NCBI GenBank assembly: GCA_050944915.1
Contig: JBMNRY010000113.1
Location: 1-5,932, forward strand
Source of the DNA: JBMNRY01 sp050944915
Lineage (GTDB): Bacteria; Bacillota; Limnochordia; JAAZLZ01
Direction of reading: 5' to 3'
Length of the DNA stretch: 5,932 nucleotides
Shown here: one piece after another, positions 5,932-5,932 of the stretch
How the letters are laid out: each line of letters opens with the position of its first letter
Position numbering within the stretch: position 1 is the first letter of the stretch
Translations under genes and position numbers: made by a program
Notes under the pieces: generated by a model
The model's input: only the letters and a program-made list of their open reading frames with translations
What the model was told of the DNA's origin: nothing
Databases searched by the model: none

Positions 5932-5932
5932 A

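Overview
The window looks like a piece of a Bacillota-type (Clostridia or Limnochordia-like) chromosome. This is inferred from strong AAGGAG-type ribosome binding sites, sigma-A-type promoters, moderate GC and the protein families present. No taxonomic marker is in the window, so the assignment is tentative.

Left part, plus strand (1-3354): three genes lie head to tail, probably in one operon. The first is the C-terminal 128 residues of a periplasmic-binding-protein type 1 (RbsB-like) solute-binding lipoprotein, truncated by the window edge. A strong 13-bp hairpin in the intergenic gap separates it from a double-domain RbsA/MglA-like ABC ATPase, whose start is best placed at 484. After about 100 bp comes an M28-family zinc peptidase with an inserted PA-like domain and no signal peptide. 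No permease lies in the window. If the transporter is complete, its permease is probably upstream. A possible reading is that the transporter imports a small solute and the cytosolic M28 enzyme hydrolyses it.

Middle (3355-3854): this 500-bp gap lies between convergent genes. It holds one intrinsic terminator for the plus-strand operon (about 3416-3455) and one for the minus-strand gene (about 3753-3783). About 300 bp between them are otherwise unexplained. They contain a doubtful 85-codon minus-strand reading frame with a very good ribosome binding site.

Right part, minus strand (3855-5931): a complete methyl-accepting chemotaxis protein has the order TM, dCache-like sensor, TM, HAMP, signalling domain. 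Its start is best placed at 5729. Two sigma-A-like promoters lie upstream, and the distal one (TTGACA-17-TATAGT) is near consensus. The last 30 codons of a possible further minus-strand gene enter from the right edge, and its stop codon lies inside that distal -35 box.

Most of the content is ordinary. The points most worth a second look are the Asn-Asn replacement of the Walker B Asp-Glu in the second ATPase domain, the intergenic hairpin, the pairing of a sugar-type importer with a probably cytosolic Cys-rich M28 enzyme, and the dyad over the chemoreceptor promoter. I found no clear sign of a wholly new system.
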